Shown here in pieces: positions 1-9,833 of a stretch of 64,000 nucleotides of DNA. This DNA is from Neocallimastix lanati (nom. inval.) (lineage: Eukaryota; Neocallimastigomycota; Neocallimastigomycetes; Neocallimastigales; Neocallimastigaceae). The stretch is from assembly GCA_016946835.1 (NCBI GenBank), contig JACVTC010000201.1, positions 1 through 64,000 of the forward strand. Reading direction: 5' to 3'. The position numbers were made by a program, and so were the translations under genes. Below the pieces are notes generated by a model. That model was not told where the DNA came from. It did no database searches and saw only the letters and a list, made by a program, of their open reading frames with translations. Position 1 is the first letter of the stretch, and the number at the start of each line of letters is the position of its first letter.

Positions 1-35
1 TATTAGTAATATTTTAGATATTTTTAAATAAATAA

Positions 36-85
<50 letters not shown>

Positions 86-393
86 TTTTATTAATATTAT
101 AAATGTATTTTATTTATATTGTTATAATTAAATTTTATATAATTAATTATAAAAATCAATTTAAATTTAATAGTTTTTAAAAAAAAAAAATAAATAAAAT
201 GTAATTTAGTGGCAAGAACAACTTTTATGCCTTGAAAAAAATATAAATAGTTGTAAATTTTGCTACTAATTTTTAAATATCATCGAATAAAATCAAATAA
301 AATCAAATAAATTTATAAATAAAAATAATAAATAAATAAATAAAATTTGTGTTTCCTTACTTTATTTTTATTTAATTCTCTAAAACCTTAACA
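1..393 (+). repeat. LTR family G, 3' part (cut by window edge)
   Basis: This matches 29790-30143 almost base for base, including the ending CCTTAACA. A poly(A) run of about 45 bp (39-83) and a TATA-like stretch near 240 lie inside. The left end is outside the window. It is followed by ATGT, the target duplication of the next LTR. No coding potential is seen. Confidence 0.75.
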
Positions 394-397
394 ATGT

Positions 398-1430
398 TGA
401 TAAATAACAAAATTATTAAATTAAAATAAATAATAAATAAGCAAATTCTGTCTAACTTAACCCAAAAATTAATCCATTCTAAACAAAAAATTAAATCCAT
501 ATTTAAGAAAAATTAATTAAATAAAAATAATTAAAATAAAATAATAATAAATTAATTAATCATTAATAATTTTAATTAAAAACTAAAATAAATTAATAAA
601 TAATATTTTTCTAAGACTACAAATAAACAAAATAATAAACAAATTTAATAAATTATAAATAACAAATAAACAAACTTATAAACATCGCAAAATTAAAATT
701 AGATAGTTAATAATTTTTTAAGTTACTTTTATTTAAAATAATGATTATTTTATTTATTTATAACTCAACTTTTATAAACAAATTGTAATTAAAATAACAT
801 TTTAAAACTCATCTTTATCAACATTTTAATTGTAAATATTGTTTAATTTAATAATAAATTATTCTTTATTTCTCTTTTATTAATTTTATTATTTTTAATG
901 TAAATAGTTTAAAATCAAAGAAAAATATAAAAACATGTAAATATTTCTTATAAATTATTCTTTATTATTAATTAGTTAATAAATTATTATAAATATTTTA
1001 TTAGTTTTAATAATCAAAAAGTATGATTATTAATTATTTAATAAATTATTATAGATATTTTATTAGTTTTTAATAATCAATTTTTATGATTATTAATTAT
1101 TTGATAAATTATTATATATTTTATCAGTTATTAATAATCAATTTTATTATTAAAATTTAAAATAAATTAGTATAAATAATAAATATTTTCATTTTATTAT
1201 TTTATTAGTTTTAACAATTATTTTATTAATTTAAACAAAATTAATTATTAAATAAATAAAGATTAATATTAAAATAAAAATAAATTTTTTTAATAAAACA
1301 TTTTTGTGTTTAATAATAAAACATATTTATTTTTTTTAAATTTCTTAAATCAATTTTATTCAGTATTTATCCTTTTATTCACTTCTACAAAATTTAATTT
1401 TTGTAGATTAAGAATATTAGGTATAAATCA
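398..1430 (+). repeat. Solo LTR, family E (copy E1)
   Basis: It starts TGATAAATAAC and ends GGTATAAATCA, and is closely similar to 17779-18741. It is flanked by ATGT on both sides (394-397 and 1431-1434), a 4-bp target duplication. A TATA-like AAATATAAAAACATGTAA lies near 925. A short hairpin (TTCTACAAAA...TTTTTGTAGA) lies just before the end. No ORF is present, so this is a solo LTR. Confidence 0.85.
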
Positions 1431-1452
1431 ATGTAATTGTAAGAAAATTGTA

Positions 1453-2190
1453 TGTAAGTGTTGACTAATTAATTAGTCACACTTAACCAAATATAATATA
1501 AATATTATATTTATTTTTATTATTAATTAAGATTTAAATAATTTTTCAATAAAATAACACTTAATATTATTTAATATACTATAATTTTAATAATTGTTAT
1601 TAAATAATAAAATAAAAATAATTATTAATTGATAAAATTAATTTTTTAACTAATTAATAATTAATTATTATGAAATATAAACAATATCTTTAATTAATAA
1701 CCAATTTCTATTTAATATAAATAATTAATCATTTGATTTATCATTAACAATAATACGTGATTAATTATATTAAAACATTTAATATTAATATAATTAATAT
1801 TAAATTAATATAAAATTAGTTAATAATTATAAACTTAAAACATCATAATAAATAATTTCATAAAATATTGGTTAATTGCCAATATTAAATAATATTAAAT
1901 AATATTAAATAATATTAAATAATATTAAATAATATTAAATTATATTAAATAATAAATAATTAATTTATTTATCTTTCAGGTTTTTTCTCATAATCTTTTT
2001 CCTGAAAGAATAACTTTTAAGATTATGAACAAAAAAAATTATAAATAACCTTGATTTTTTCTATAAAATAAAAATCAAGAGTTATTATTTAGAAAATAAT
2101 ATATAATAAAATTTCTTAATAAACTCGAAATATTTTTTATCAATTATTGTTATTTTAATAAAAGTTAAGTATTAATTTTGTGTTATTACA
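1453..2190 (+). repeat. 5' LTR of element C
   Basis: It starts TGTAAGTG and ends GTTATTACA. A decamer (AATATTAAAT) is repeated about six times at 1881-1940. A palindrome CTTTCAGG/CCTGAAAG lies at 1973-1980 and 2001-2008. A TATA box (TATAAATA) is at 2040. The motif ATCAAGAGTTATTATT near 2074 contains the proposed transcription start and self-primer. Confidence 0.95.
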
Positions 2191-2209
2191 ATAATAACTC
2201 TTGATTTTT
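2070..2209 (+). promoter_or_regulatory. Self-priming pair: LTR primer 2070-2088 and primer-binding site 2191-2209
   Basis: The 19 nt at 2191-2209, starting directly after the LTR terminal ACA, are the exact reverse complement of 2070-2088 inside the LTR. There is no tRNA-like TGG primer-binding site. This is the arrangement of Tf1/sushi-type self-primed retrotransposons, where the 5' end of the RNA folds back as primer. If transcription starts at A2078, 38 nt after the TATA box, the primer is the 11-mer AGAGTTATTAT. The complementarity is seen in the sequence; the mechanism is inferred. Confidence 0.75.
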
Positions 2210-2227
2210 TTTAATATTTGGTATATA

Positions 2228-2267
<40 letters not shown>

Positions 2268-2330
2268 TTAAAAATAATAATATTTTATTAATAAACTATT
2301 ATCTTTATTATATCATTATTACTTTATCAA

Positions 2331-5300
2331 ATGGACCAAAATAACACTACTCCGGCCAACGAAACAAAACTTATATCTACAATTACTGAATTTATCCCTA
2401 CTTTTTTTGCTCCTAACGGTATCCTTGCTGAGAACCTCCATGCAAAGGGAAATGAATCTTTAAATCTTAACGAACTACTCTGTCAATGTGACAAATTTAT
2501 AATAGATCATCCTAACTCCTTTACCAATAATATTTCAAAGATATCTTATGTCACAATTAACCTTAAAGGGCTTGCCAAGAAATGGGGACTATCCCTTAAA
2601 TCTGATGATATTTTGGATGACTTGTCTTATGAAGAATTCAAGAGACTTCTTATTGAAAATTTTGGAGATTCCAAAGAACAAAGATACTCTTTAATTGAAA
2701 AGCTGCTAAATTTAAAACAAAGAAAATTAGGCAATGCAGCTGAATATACAATACAATTCCGACATTTGGCAACTCGTATCAAATGGCCAGATTCTGTCTT
2801 GATAGACTTATTGAGAAGGGGACTAATTGAGGAAGTCAGGGAAGAATATGACAAAAAGGATTTACCTACAAAGCTATTCGAGGCAACAAACCTTATTATA
2901 AAGATTGATAAATATTACTACTTCAGAAATAATATTTTAAATAACGGAATAAATGAAAAAACTAATAAAAGAAGAATTAATATTGTCGGAAAACATCAAG
3001 ATATTAAAAGAAATAGAAATAATAACTATAAAAGAAAAGAAGAAGTTACGCTTTCCACTAGCTACACCAACAGTAAATCGGATCAAAAAATGGTTTCTAC
3101 CTTTTACATTCAAGGAAAAAATAAAAAAATTCCTCTTAGACTATTAATCGACTCAGGTTCAAGTAGAAGTTTAATGTGCAAGCAATTTGTTTCCTCCCAG
3201 AAGTTGAGAACTTTTGAACTACCTTCCCCTATTGAAATTAGATTGCCAAACAACAAAACTATGAAAATAACTCATACAACTGGCCAATTAGATCTCTTCA
3301 TATTTGATCACAAAGAAAGATTCCAATTTAGTGTTGCCAACCTTCAACTTACTGGAATATCCGCTATTTTGGGACGTGATTGGCTTTCCATCCATAAGCC
3401 ATATATTAACTTTTCGAATAACCACATTTTCTTTTTAGAAGGAAATTGTTTGGATCATTGCCCATCTTGTAAAGGCACCAAGATCCAATCCACAAAGAAC
3501 GTCACAGCCGCAATTGTAACTGAAGACCCAATGTCAGAAGACACAGCCAAACCTGATCTGAAAGACCTTTTTGAAGATGAAATATGTTATATTATGATGT
3601 CTAAGGAGTTGAAGTCAAAACTAAATAACAGTAAAAGCAAAGAGATTATCTTAAGATATTATAGCAACTTACTGGACGTATTTGAAACTAAAAATGCGGA
3701 TACCCTTCCGCCACATAGACCCTACGATATCACAATAAATATCATCCCTGGGGGACAATTGTATTTCGGACCTATCTATTCACTTACTAGAAAGGAAAAG
3801 GAAGAATTAGAAAAATATATTCATGAAAATCTGACCAAAGGGTTCATTGTTAAATCAAATTCTCCTGCAGGTGCTCCGGTAATGTTTGTGAAGAAAAAAG
3901 ATGGATCGTTGCATCTATGTGTTGACTACCGTAGACTCAATTCGATTACAATAAGAAACAGTTTCCCAATTCCAAGAATTAATGACCTTATCGAAGTTTT
4001 TAAAGGGGCACAAATATTTTCTAGATTAGACCTCAAATCTGCTTACAATCTCGTGCGAGTCAGTAAAGATAGTGAATACTTAACAGCTTTTAGGACACCA
4101 CTAGGACATTTTCAATATAGAGTAATGCCATTTGGATTAAGAAACGCCCCTTCAGTTTTCCAAAGGTTCATTCAAGACACGTTATCAGAAGAATTGAATA
4201 AATTCGTTCAAATATATTTAGATGACATTATCATTTATTCTTCAGATGAAAATCAACATATTAATCATGTTAAAGTAGTATTGAGTAAGTTATTAAATAA
4301 TGGATTATACTGCAAGATTGAGAAATGTGAGTTCCATGTTAAACAAACCACCTTTCTCGGCTTCGTTGTGTCCGCTAATGGGTTACTAATGGATAAAGAC
4401 AAGATAAAATGCATTATGGAATGGCCAGTTCCAAAAAACCTTACTGAACTGCAAAGTTTCCTTGGGTTTACAAATTTTTATAGACGTTTTATCAAAGATT
4501 ACGCAAAAATTATGGATCCTTTAAGAAAACTTTTATCTAAGAATAATACTTTTCTATGGGATAAGGATGCTCAGAATGCTTTTGATAGTTTAAAGAAATC
4601 ATTTAATTCAACTGATATCCTTATTTTTCCAGACCAAGATAAAGAATTCTTTTTGGAAACTGACGCAAGCGAATTTGCCCTCGGATGTGTATTATCTCAA
4701 AACTCATCGATCGACAACTTAATCCATCCTATTGCCTTTTATTCCCGTTCACTGACAAGTCCTGAAACGAATTACGCTATCTATGACAAGGAATTATTGG
4801 CGATAATTACTGCCTTTGATGTATGGAGACATCACCTTGAAGGAGCAAAATTTCCTATTAAAGTTTTTACGGACCATAGGAATCTTCTGTTTTTCAAAAA
4901 ACCTCAAAAATTGAGCCCCCGACAAATTCGATGGAGTCTCTTCTTATCCAAATTTGATTTTGTTCTTTCTTATAGGCCTGGGGTTCAAGGTGGGAAACCA
5001 GATGCGTTATCCCGAAGACCAGATTACCTCATCAAAAACATTAATGAATCTCAAATTTTATTAAAAGAAAATAATTTTTGCCTCTCTATGGAAGATAACT
5101 TAGTCAAACTTCAAGAAATGCAATCTCAAGACCCTTATTGTTCCAATATACTTAACAAATTCAAAGATAAAACAAAAAATTTTAAAAGTTCACTATTTCA
5201 ATTAAAAAATAACATTCTCCACTTTAATAACAAAATTATTGTTCCCTCTAATCTTAGAATTACTTTACTTCGAAAAATGCATGATGATCCACTTGGAGGA

Positions 5301-6344
5301 CACCTTGGAATTGAAAAAACTCTTGAAAGAATTAGCAGGAATTATTGGTGGCCGCTGATGAAGAACGATATCTCCAATTACGTTCTTTCATGTAAAACAT
5401 GTGGATCTTGCAAAGTACGCCGTCATAAACCATATGGCTTAATTATTCCGCTTCCAGTACCAACTAAACCATGGGAAATAATAGGTGTAGATTTCATCGT
5501 TCAACTTCCACGATCCCAAGATTGTACCTGTATAATGGTTGTTTCAGACCATCTCACAAAAATGATTCATTTGGTTGCTACCTCTGATGTACCCTCTTCG
5601 GAACTTACGGCAAAACTTCTACTATTTAACGTATTCAAATACCACGGATTCCCTAAAGTTATAGTATCGGATCACGGATCACAATTTTCAGCTGAATTTT
5701 GGACTGCCTTATGTTCTTATATAAATGCAAAACCAAATTTAGCAACGGCACATCACCAACAATCAAACGGACAGGTGGAAAGAGCAAACGCAGTAATAGA
5801 GCAATATTTACGTTGCTATTGTTCTTTAACTCAGCATGATTGGTTTTTCTATCTTCCTTTTTGTGAAATCACTTACAACGATTCAATTCATAAATCAATA
5901 GGTAAAACACCCTTTGTTGCAAATTACGGTTTCAACCCCTCATTCCAAATTGATACACCTCCGAGTCTTCTTAAAGATAATGCATCAGAGCTCGTTAGAA
6001 ATTGGACCGAACATTTCAATGCTTTAAAGAAACAATTGATAAAGGCAAAACAGGATTTCAAGAAATATGGAGACAACAAAAAACAACAAGGTCCAAAATT
6101 AACAATCAATGATAAAGTCTGGCTTAGAAGATATTATTTCACTAACGAACCTTCCAGGAAGTTATCGGTCCAATACTTAGGACCTTTTGAAATAATTGAA
6201 GATAAAGGTAGAAATAATTTTAAGCTAAAGCTTCCCGAGAATTCACAATTACATCCAATATTTCACATTTCTCAGTTGGAACCATATACGGAAAGGAATA
6301 AAAACCTAAACAATAGTGAATCAAACGTAGGAGAGACAATGTAA
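2331..6344 (+). CDS. Ty3 Gag-Pol polyprotein, element C
   Basis: A 1337-aa single ORF. Order: a Gag capsid-like N-terminus (about 1-220, no CCHC knuckle, basic tail), aspartic protease (LLIDSGSS near 271), reverse transcriptase with YLDD near 628, RNase H (ETDASEF near 775), integrase with an HHCC zinc-binding region (about 990-1025), catalytic D near 1053 (GVDF), D near 1113 (SDHG) and E near 1148 (GQVE), then a GPF/Y module near 1283 ending in ISQLEPY. No chromodomain follows. The fused ORF means Gag and Pol are made in equal amounts unless processed, as in Tf1-like elements. The stop codon TAA (6342-6344) lies inside the first bases of the 3' LTR, so coding sequence overlaps the polypurine tract. 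I see no damage. Confidence 0.96.
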   Translation: MDQNNTTPANETKLISTITEFIPTFFAPNGILAENLHAKGNESLNLNELLCQCDKFIIDHPNSFTNNISKISYVTINLKGLAKKWGLSLKSDDILDDLSYEEFKRLLIENFGDSKEQRYSLIEKLLNLKQRKLGNAAEYTIQFRHLATRIKWPDSVLIDLLRRGLIEEVREEYDKKDLPTKLFEATNLIIKIDKYYYFRNNILNNGINEKTNKRRINIVGKHQDIKRNRNNNYKRKEEVTLSTSYTNSKSDQKMVSTFYIQGKNKKIPLRLLIDSGSSRSLMCKQFVSSQKLRTFELPSPIEIRLPNNKTMKITHTTGQLDLFIFDHKERFQFSVANLQLTGISAILGRDWLSIHKPYINFSNNHIFFLEGNCLDHCPSCKGTKIQSTKNVTAAIVTEDPMSEDTAKPDLKDLFEDEICYIMMSKELKSKLNNSKSKEIILRYYSNLLDVFETKNADTLPPHRPYDITINIIPGGQLYFGPIYSLTRKEKEELEKYIHENLTKGFIVKSNSPAGAPVMFVKKKDGSLHLCVDYRRLNSITIRNSFPIPRINDLIEVFKGAQIFSRLDLKSAYNLVRVSKDSEYLTAFRTPLGHFQYRVMPFGLRNAPSVFQRFIQDTLSEELNKFVQIYLDDIIIYSSDENQHINHVKVVLSKLLNNGLYCKIEKCEFHVKQTTFLGFVVSANGLLMDKDKIKCIMEWPVPKNLTELQSFLGFTNFYRRFIKDYAKIMDPLRKLLSKNNTFLWDKDAQNAFDSLKKSFNSTDILIFPDQDKEFFLETDASEFALGCVLSQNSSIDNLIHPIAFYSRSLTSPETNYAIYDKELLAIITAFDVWRHHLEGAKFPIKVFTDHRNLLFFKKPQKLSPRQIRWSLFLSKFDFVLSYRPGVQGGKPDALSRRPDYLIKNINESQILLKENNFCLSMEDNLVKLQEMQSQDPYCSNILNKFKDKTKNFKSSLFQLKNNILHFNNKIIVPSNLRITLLRKMHDDPLGGHLGIEKTLERISRNYWWPLMKNDISNYVLSCKTCGSCKVRRHKPYGLIIPLPVPTKPWEIIGVDFIVQLPRSQDCTCIMVVSDHLTKMIHLVATSDVPSSELTAKLLLFNVFKYHGFPKVIVSDHGSQFSAEFWTALCSYINAKPNLATAHHQQSNGQVERANAVIEQYLRCYCSLTQHDWFFYLPFCEITYNDSIHKSIGKTPFVANYGFNPSFQIDTPPSLLKDNASELVRNWTEHFNALKKQLIKAKQDFKKYGDNKKQQGPKLTINDKVWLRRYYFTNEPSRKLSVQYLGPFEIIEDKGRNNFKLKLPENSQLHPIFHISQLEPYTERNKNLNNSESNVGETM
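6326..6339 (+). other. Polypurine tract of element C
   Basis: The purine-rich stretch GTAGGAGAGACA directly precedes the 3' LTR and is also the end of the pol coding region. Position and composition fit a plus-strand priming site. Confidence 0.6.
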
Positions 6345-7078
6345 GTGTTGACTAATTAATTAGTCACACTTAACCAAATATAATATAAATATTATATTTA
6401 TTTTTATTATTAATTAAGATTTAAATAATTTTTCAATAAAATAACACTTAATATTATTTAATATACTATAATTTTAATAATTGTTATTAAATAATAAAAT
6501 AAAAATAATTATTAATTGATAAAATTAATTTTTTAACTAATTAATAATTAATTATTATGAAATATAAACAATATCTTTAATTAATAACCAATTTCTATTT
6601 AATATAAATAATTAATCATTTGATTTATCATTAACAATAATACGTGATTAATTATATTAAAACATTTAATATTAATATAATTAATATTAAATTAATATAA
6701 AATTAGTTAATAATTATAAACTTAAAACATCATAATAAATAATTTCATAAAATATTGGTTAATTGCCAATATTAAATAATATTAAATAATATTAAATAAT
6801 ATTAAATAATATTAAATAATATTAAATTATATTAAATAATAAATAATTAATTTATTTTATCTTTCAGGTTTTTTCTCATAATCTTTTTCCTGAAAGAATA
6901 ACTTTTAAGATTATGAACAAAAAAAATTATAAATAACCTTGATTTTTTCTATAAAATAAAAATCAAGAGTTATTATTTAGAAAATAATATATAATAAAAT
7001 TTCTTAATAAACTCGAAATATTTTTTATCAATTATTGTTATTTTAATAAAAGTTAAGTATTAATTTTGTGTTATTACA
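6340..7078 (+). repeat. 3' LTR of element C
   Basis: Near-identical to 1453-2190; the only difference found by eye is one extra T. It is followed by the target duplication TTGTA. Confidence 0.95.
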
Positions 7079-7081
7079 TTG

Positions 7082-7870
7082 TAATACAGAATGAACAAAT
7101 AATACTAATTGTACTAGAATAATATAAATTATTCTAACCTTATAGATTATTCTATTCTATATAATTGGAACTTTCCAATATTCTTCAAATATTACTAAAT
7201 AGCAATCTTAAGTTAATAAATCACTAATTAACTTATAATTCCTTTTTGAATTATCGATCCGATTCCATTATAATGTATTAAAAATCTTTAGCCAAGAATA
7301 TTGTCCTTGCCCACTTAATATATTAATATTATATTTCTTTTGTATTATGTTATATTGAAAATAATCAAATCTATTTAATTAGTTATTAAAAATTTCGTTA
7401 TCAATTTAAATTTATTTTTAATTACTAAATTTAACTAAACCACAATAAAATATTCTGTATAATCTCTTTATTTTTATTTTATATATATTAGTATTAAACT
7501 ATTATTAAATAATTAATAATTCAATAATATATAACTACTATTTATAACAATAATATTATTAACTAAAATAATAATTCAATTTCAATTTAAATGTTTTATT
7601 TATAAAAATAATTAGTAATTAGTTTATTAAAAAAATAGTTAGGCTTTACAAATTTTAATTTGATAAAAAAATATAAATACATGTAATTTTAGTGAAATAA
7701 AATATAATCAATAACTTACTTTTATTAAATAAATAATTATATTATTATTTTTCGTTTATAAATTTAAATAAATAAATATTGATTTTAAAACAAATTATTT
7801 TTTTTTTTATTGTAATTTTATTATTTGTGTTAATTATTATTATATTCCTAAAATTATATGAACCATACCA
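7082..7870 (+). repeat. Solo LTR, family B (copy B3)
   Basis: It starts TAATACAGAATG and ends GAACCATACCA, matching both LTRs of the full element at 33340-40353. Its target duplication is (A)ATTG at 1446-1450 and 7870-7874, on either side of the inserted element C. The start is TA rather than the usual TG, and this is the same in all three copies. TATAAATACATGTAA near 7670 is the likely promoter. Confidence 0.9.
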
Positions 7871-8654
7871 ATTGATATAAATTTTTATAATTTATTTCTA
7901 TTTCTTATTAATTAATAATTATTTCATAATTATTATTCTTTAAAAAAATTTATTTCATTTAAAAACAATTATACCAATTAATGTATTAATTGTTATATGA
8001 AAAAATGTATTTAATATAACTTCTGTATTATTTCATAGAAAAAATGTATTTAATAAAATTTCTGCATTATTTTATCCTTCTCTTTTTATCCTTTTTCTTT
8101 TTAATTCTTTTAGTTATTAAAATCGGTTATTAAAGTTTTTCCGATTAATTATAATTGGTTTTATTTAATAACACGATGATCAATAAGTATAGATTATTGA
8201 TCAAAAATCTTTCCAGTTTTTTCTTCTAATCTTTTTCTGGAAAGAATCATTGTTAAGATTAGAAAAATACATTTATTTTTGTAAAAATATAAATAGCTGT
8301 TGATTTTCGTCTTTAGAAAATCAAGAGTTATTATTTTAAGAAAAATATAATAACAATAAAAGACATTAATATTTCAATTAATATAAAATAGTTATTTTAA
8401 AATTTGTCAAAAAAAAATAATAAAATATTTAATAATAAAATAGATTAATAAAGTTCTTTTGATAAAAACATATTTTATTTCTCGTTCATTTAAGGTCTAT
8501 TATATTTTCTTATAATAAGCTCTAATTTTAAAGATAAGTATTAAATTCTTATTTTTATTTTAATTTTTATTTTAATTTTTATTTAATCTTAATAGTTTAG
8601 TTAATATTAATTATAAATAATAATCTCTATAATTTATAGAAATTATTACAGTAA

Positions 8655-9318
8655 TGATAAATAACCAAATTATAAATTAAGAAAAATCAATAAAATGGAA
8701 TAATAACCCTCTTAATTAGTTATTGATAATTAAAAAATAATATTTTAATAAAAATAAATTAAAAGATTTAAAATTATTAAATAAATATTATTTTAATTTA
8801 AAGAACAATGTATTTTATATTAAATTATTTTTTTATTTTACTTTAACGATTTTAAATTAAATCTCAGTTTAAATTGATATTAATATTAATTAAAAAGAAA
8901 CTTATTAATAATAACAAAATTGTTTATTTTATCTTAAAAGTGTTTACTTAAAATAATTATATAGTTTTGTTTTAAATAATTTAAACTTAAAAGAAAAATT
9001 TAAAAACATGTAAATATTTCTTTAAAAATAAAAAATCAGAATTTAAGAATTAAAAATTTAAAATTTAAGTTTTAATAAATTATTTTCTTTTATTCTCATT
9101 TATTTTAAATACTTTTTATTAAGAATATAAATATTCAAAATAATAAAAGGTACAATTTTATATTGATAAATAAAGTTTTATTATAAAAAAAAAACAAATA
9201 TTCTTCTCTTATTTTAAACTGTAGTGTTTTAATTAACATTTTTGTGTTAATAACTACCCTTTTAATTGACAAATTATTATCACTTTTAGAAGTAAATTCT
9301 AAATTAAGATAATAATCA
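8655..9318 (+). repeat. LTR, family E variant (copy E3)
   Basis: It starts TGATAAATAACC, like other E copies, and ends AATAATCA after a hairpin (TTTTAGAAGTAAATTCTAAA). It carries AAACATGTAAATATTTCTT near 9005, the E-type promoter motif. It is diverged and shorter than E1, and no clear target duplication was found on the right, where ACATTTGTCA separates it from element H. Confidence 0.6.
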
Positions 9319-9328
9319 ACATTTGTCA

Positions 9329-9833
9329 GTAAAAGGTACGTTTATTATTAACTAAAATAACGAATAATAATTAAATCTAAAGGCTAAGATAATTTAACAC
9401 CTCTCTATTCGAGTTGTTAATAATAAACACTAAATTAATTAATTCTATAATTATTATTTCTTTTTACACTAGAGTATAGCGCAGTACTTTATAACTCTAT
9501 TTGTTATCAGTTGCTGGGCTTACACTGAGTAATATTTTTATTTAATAATTATATTTTTATTTATCAATATTATTATTTATAATAACAATTTACGTTAATA
9601 GTAACGCTAGTGCGTTACAGTTACAAGTTCAATTATTATTTATACATGTCAATAATATTATGATTGGTAAATAATTTAATTTAACTTAGTTTACTAATCA
9701 CTAAATAAAATATATTTAAATAAATATTTAACTATATAATTATTTATAAAATAATAAAATTTAATGTACGAAAGTAATAAAAGATTTTATTTGATTAGCC
9801 GAAATTGCTAGCTGTTTAGAGATACGTTTATCA
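9329..9833 (-). repeat. 3' LTR-like end of element H, overlapping the end of pol
   Basis: This closely matches 16149-16660 by eye. It contains the self-primer complement ATAGTAACGCT near 9599 and a TATA box near 9637. The last codons of pol (RISKQLAISANQIKSF and onward) lie inside this repeat. The same codons are therefore present in the 5' LTR and in the H copy at 47999-48554. Confidence 0.8.

Larger units (their letters stand above)
1453..7078 (+). mobile_element. Full-length Ty3-type LTR retrotransposon, element C
   Basis: Two LTRs of 738 and 739 bp (1453-2190, 6340-7078) flank one intact Gag-Pol ORF. The 5-bp target duplication TTGTA lies at 1448-1452 and 7079-7083. By eye the LTRs differ by one T in a T-run near 1970/6857, so the insertion looks young. 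The ORF is unbroken and all catalytic motifs are present, so it may be active. It inserted 2 bp inside the 5' end of a solo family-B LTR, which resumes at 7082. Confidence 0.95.
1438..8650 (+). repeat. Solo LTR, family D (copy D1), split by nested insertions
   Basis: The pieces 1438-1450 and 7875-8650 together match 26023-26815. It starts TGTAAGAAA, ends ATTATTACA, and is flanked by GTAAT at 1433-1437 and 8651-8655. A family-B LTR inserted 13 bp from its left end, and element C then inserted at the edge of that B copy. The right piece carries a TATA box and the conserved ATCAAGAGTTATTATT motif near 8325. Confidence 0.88.
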
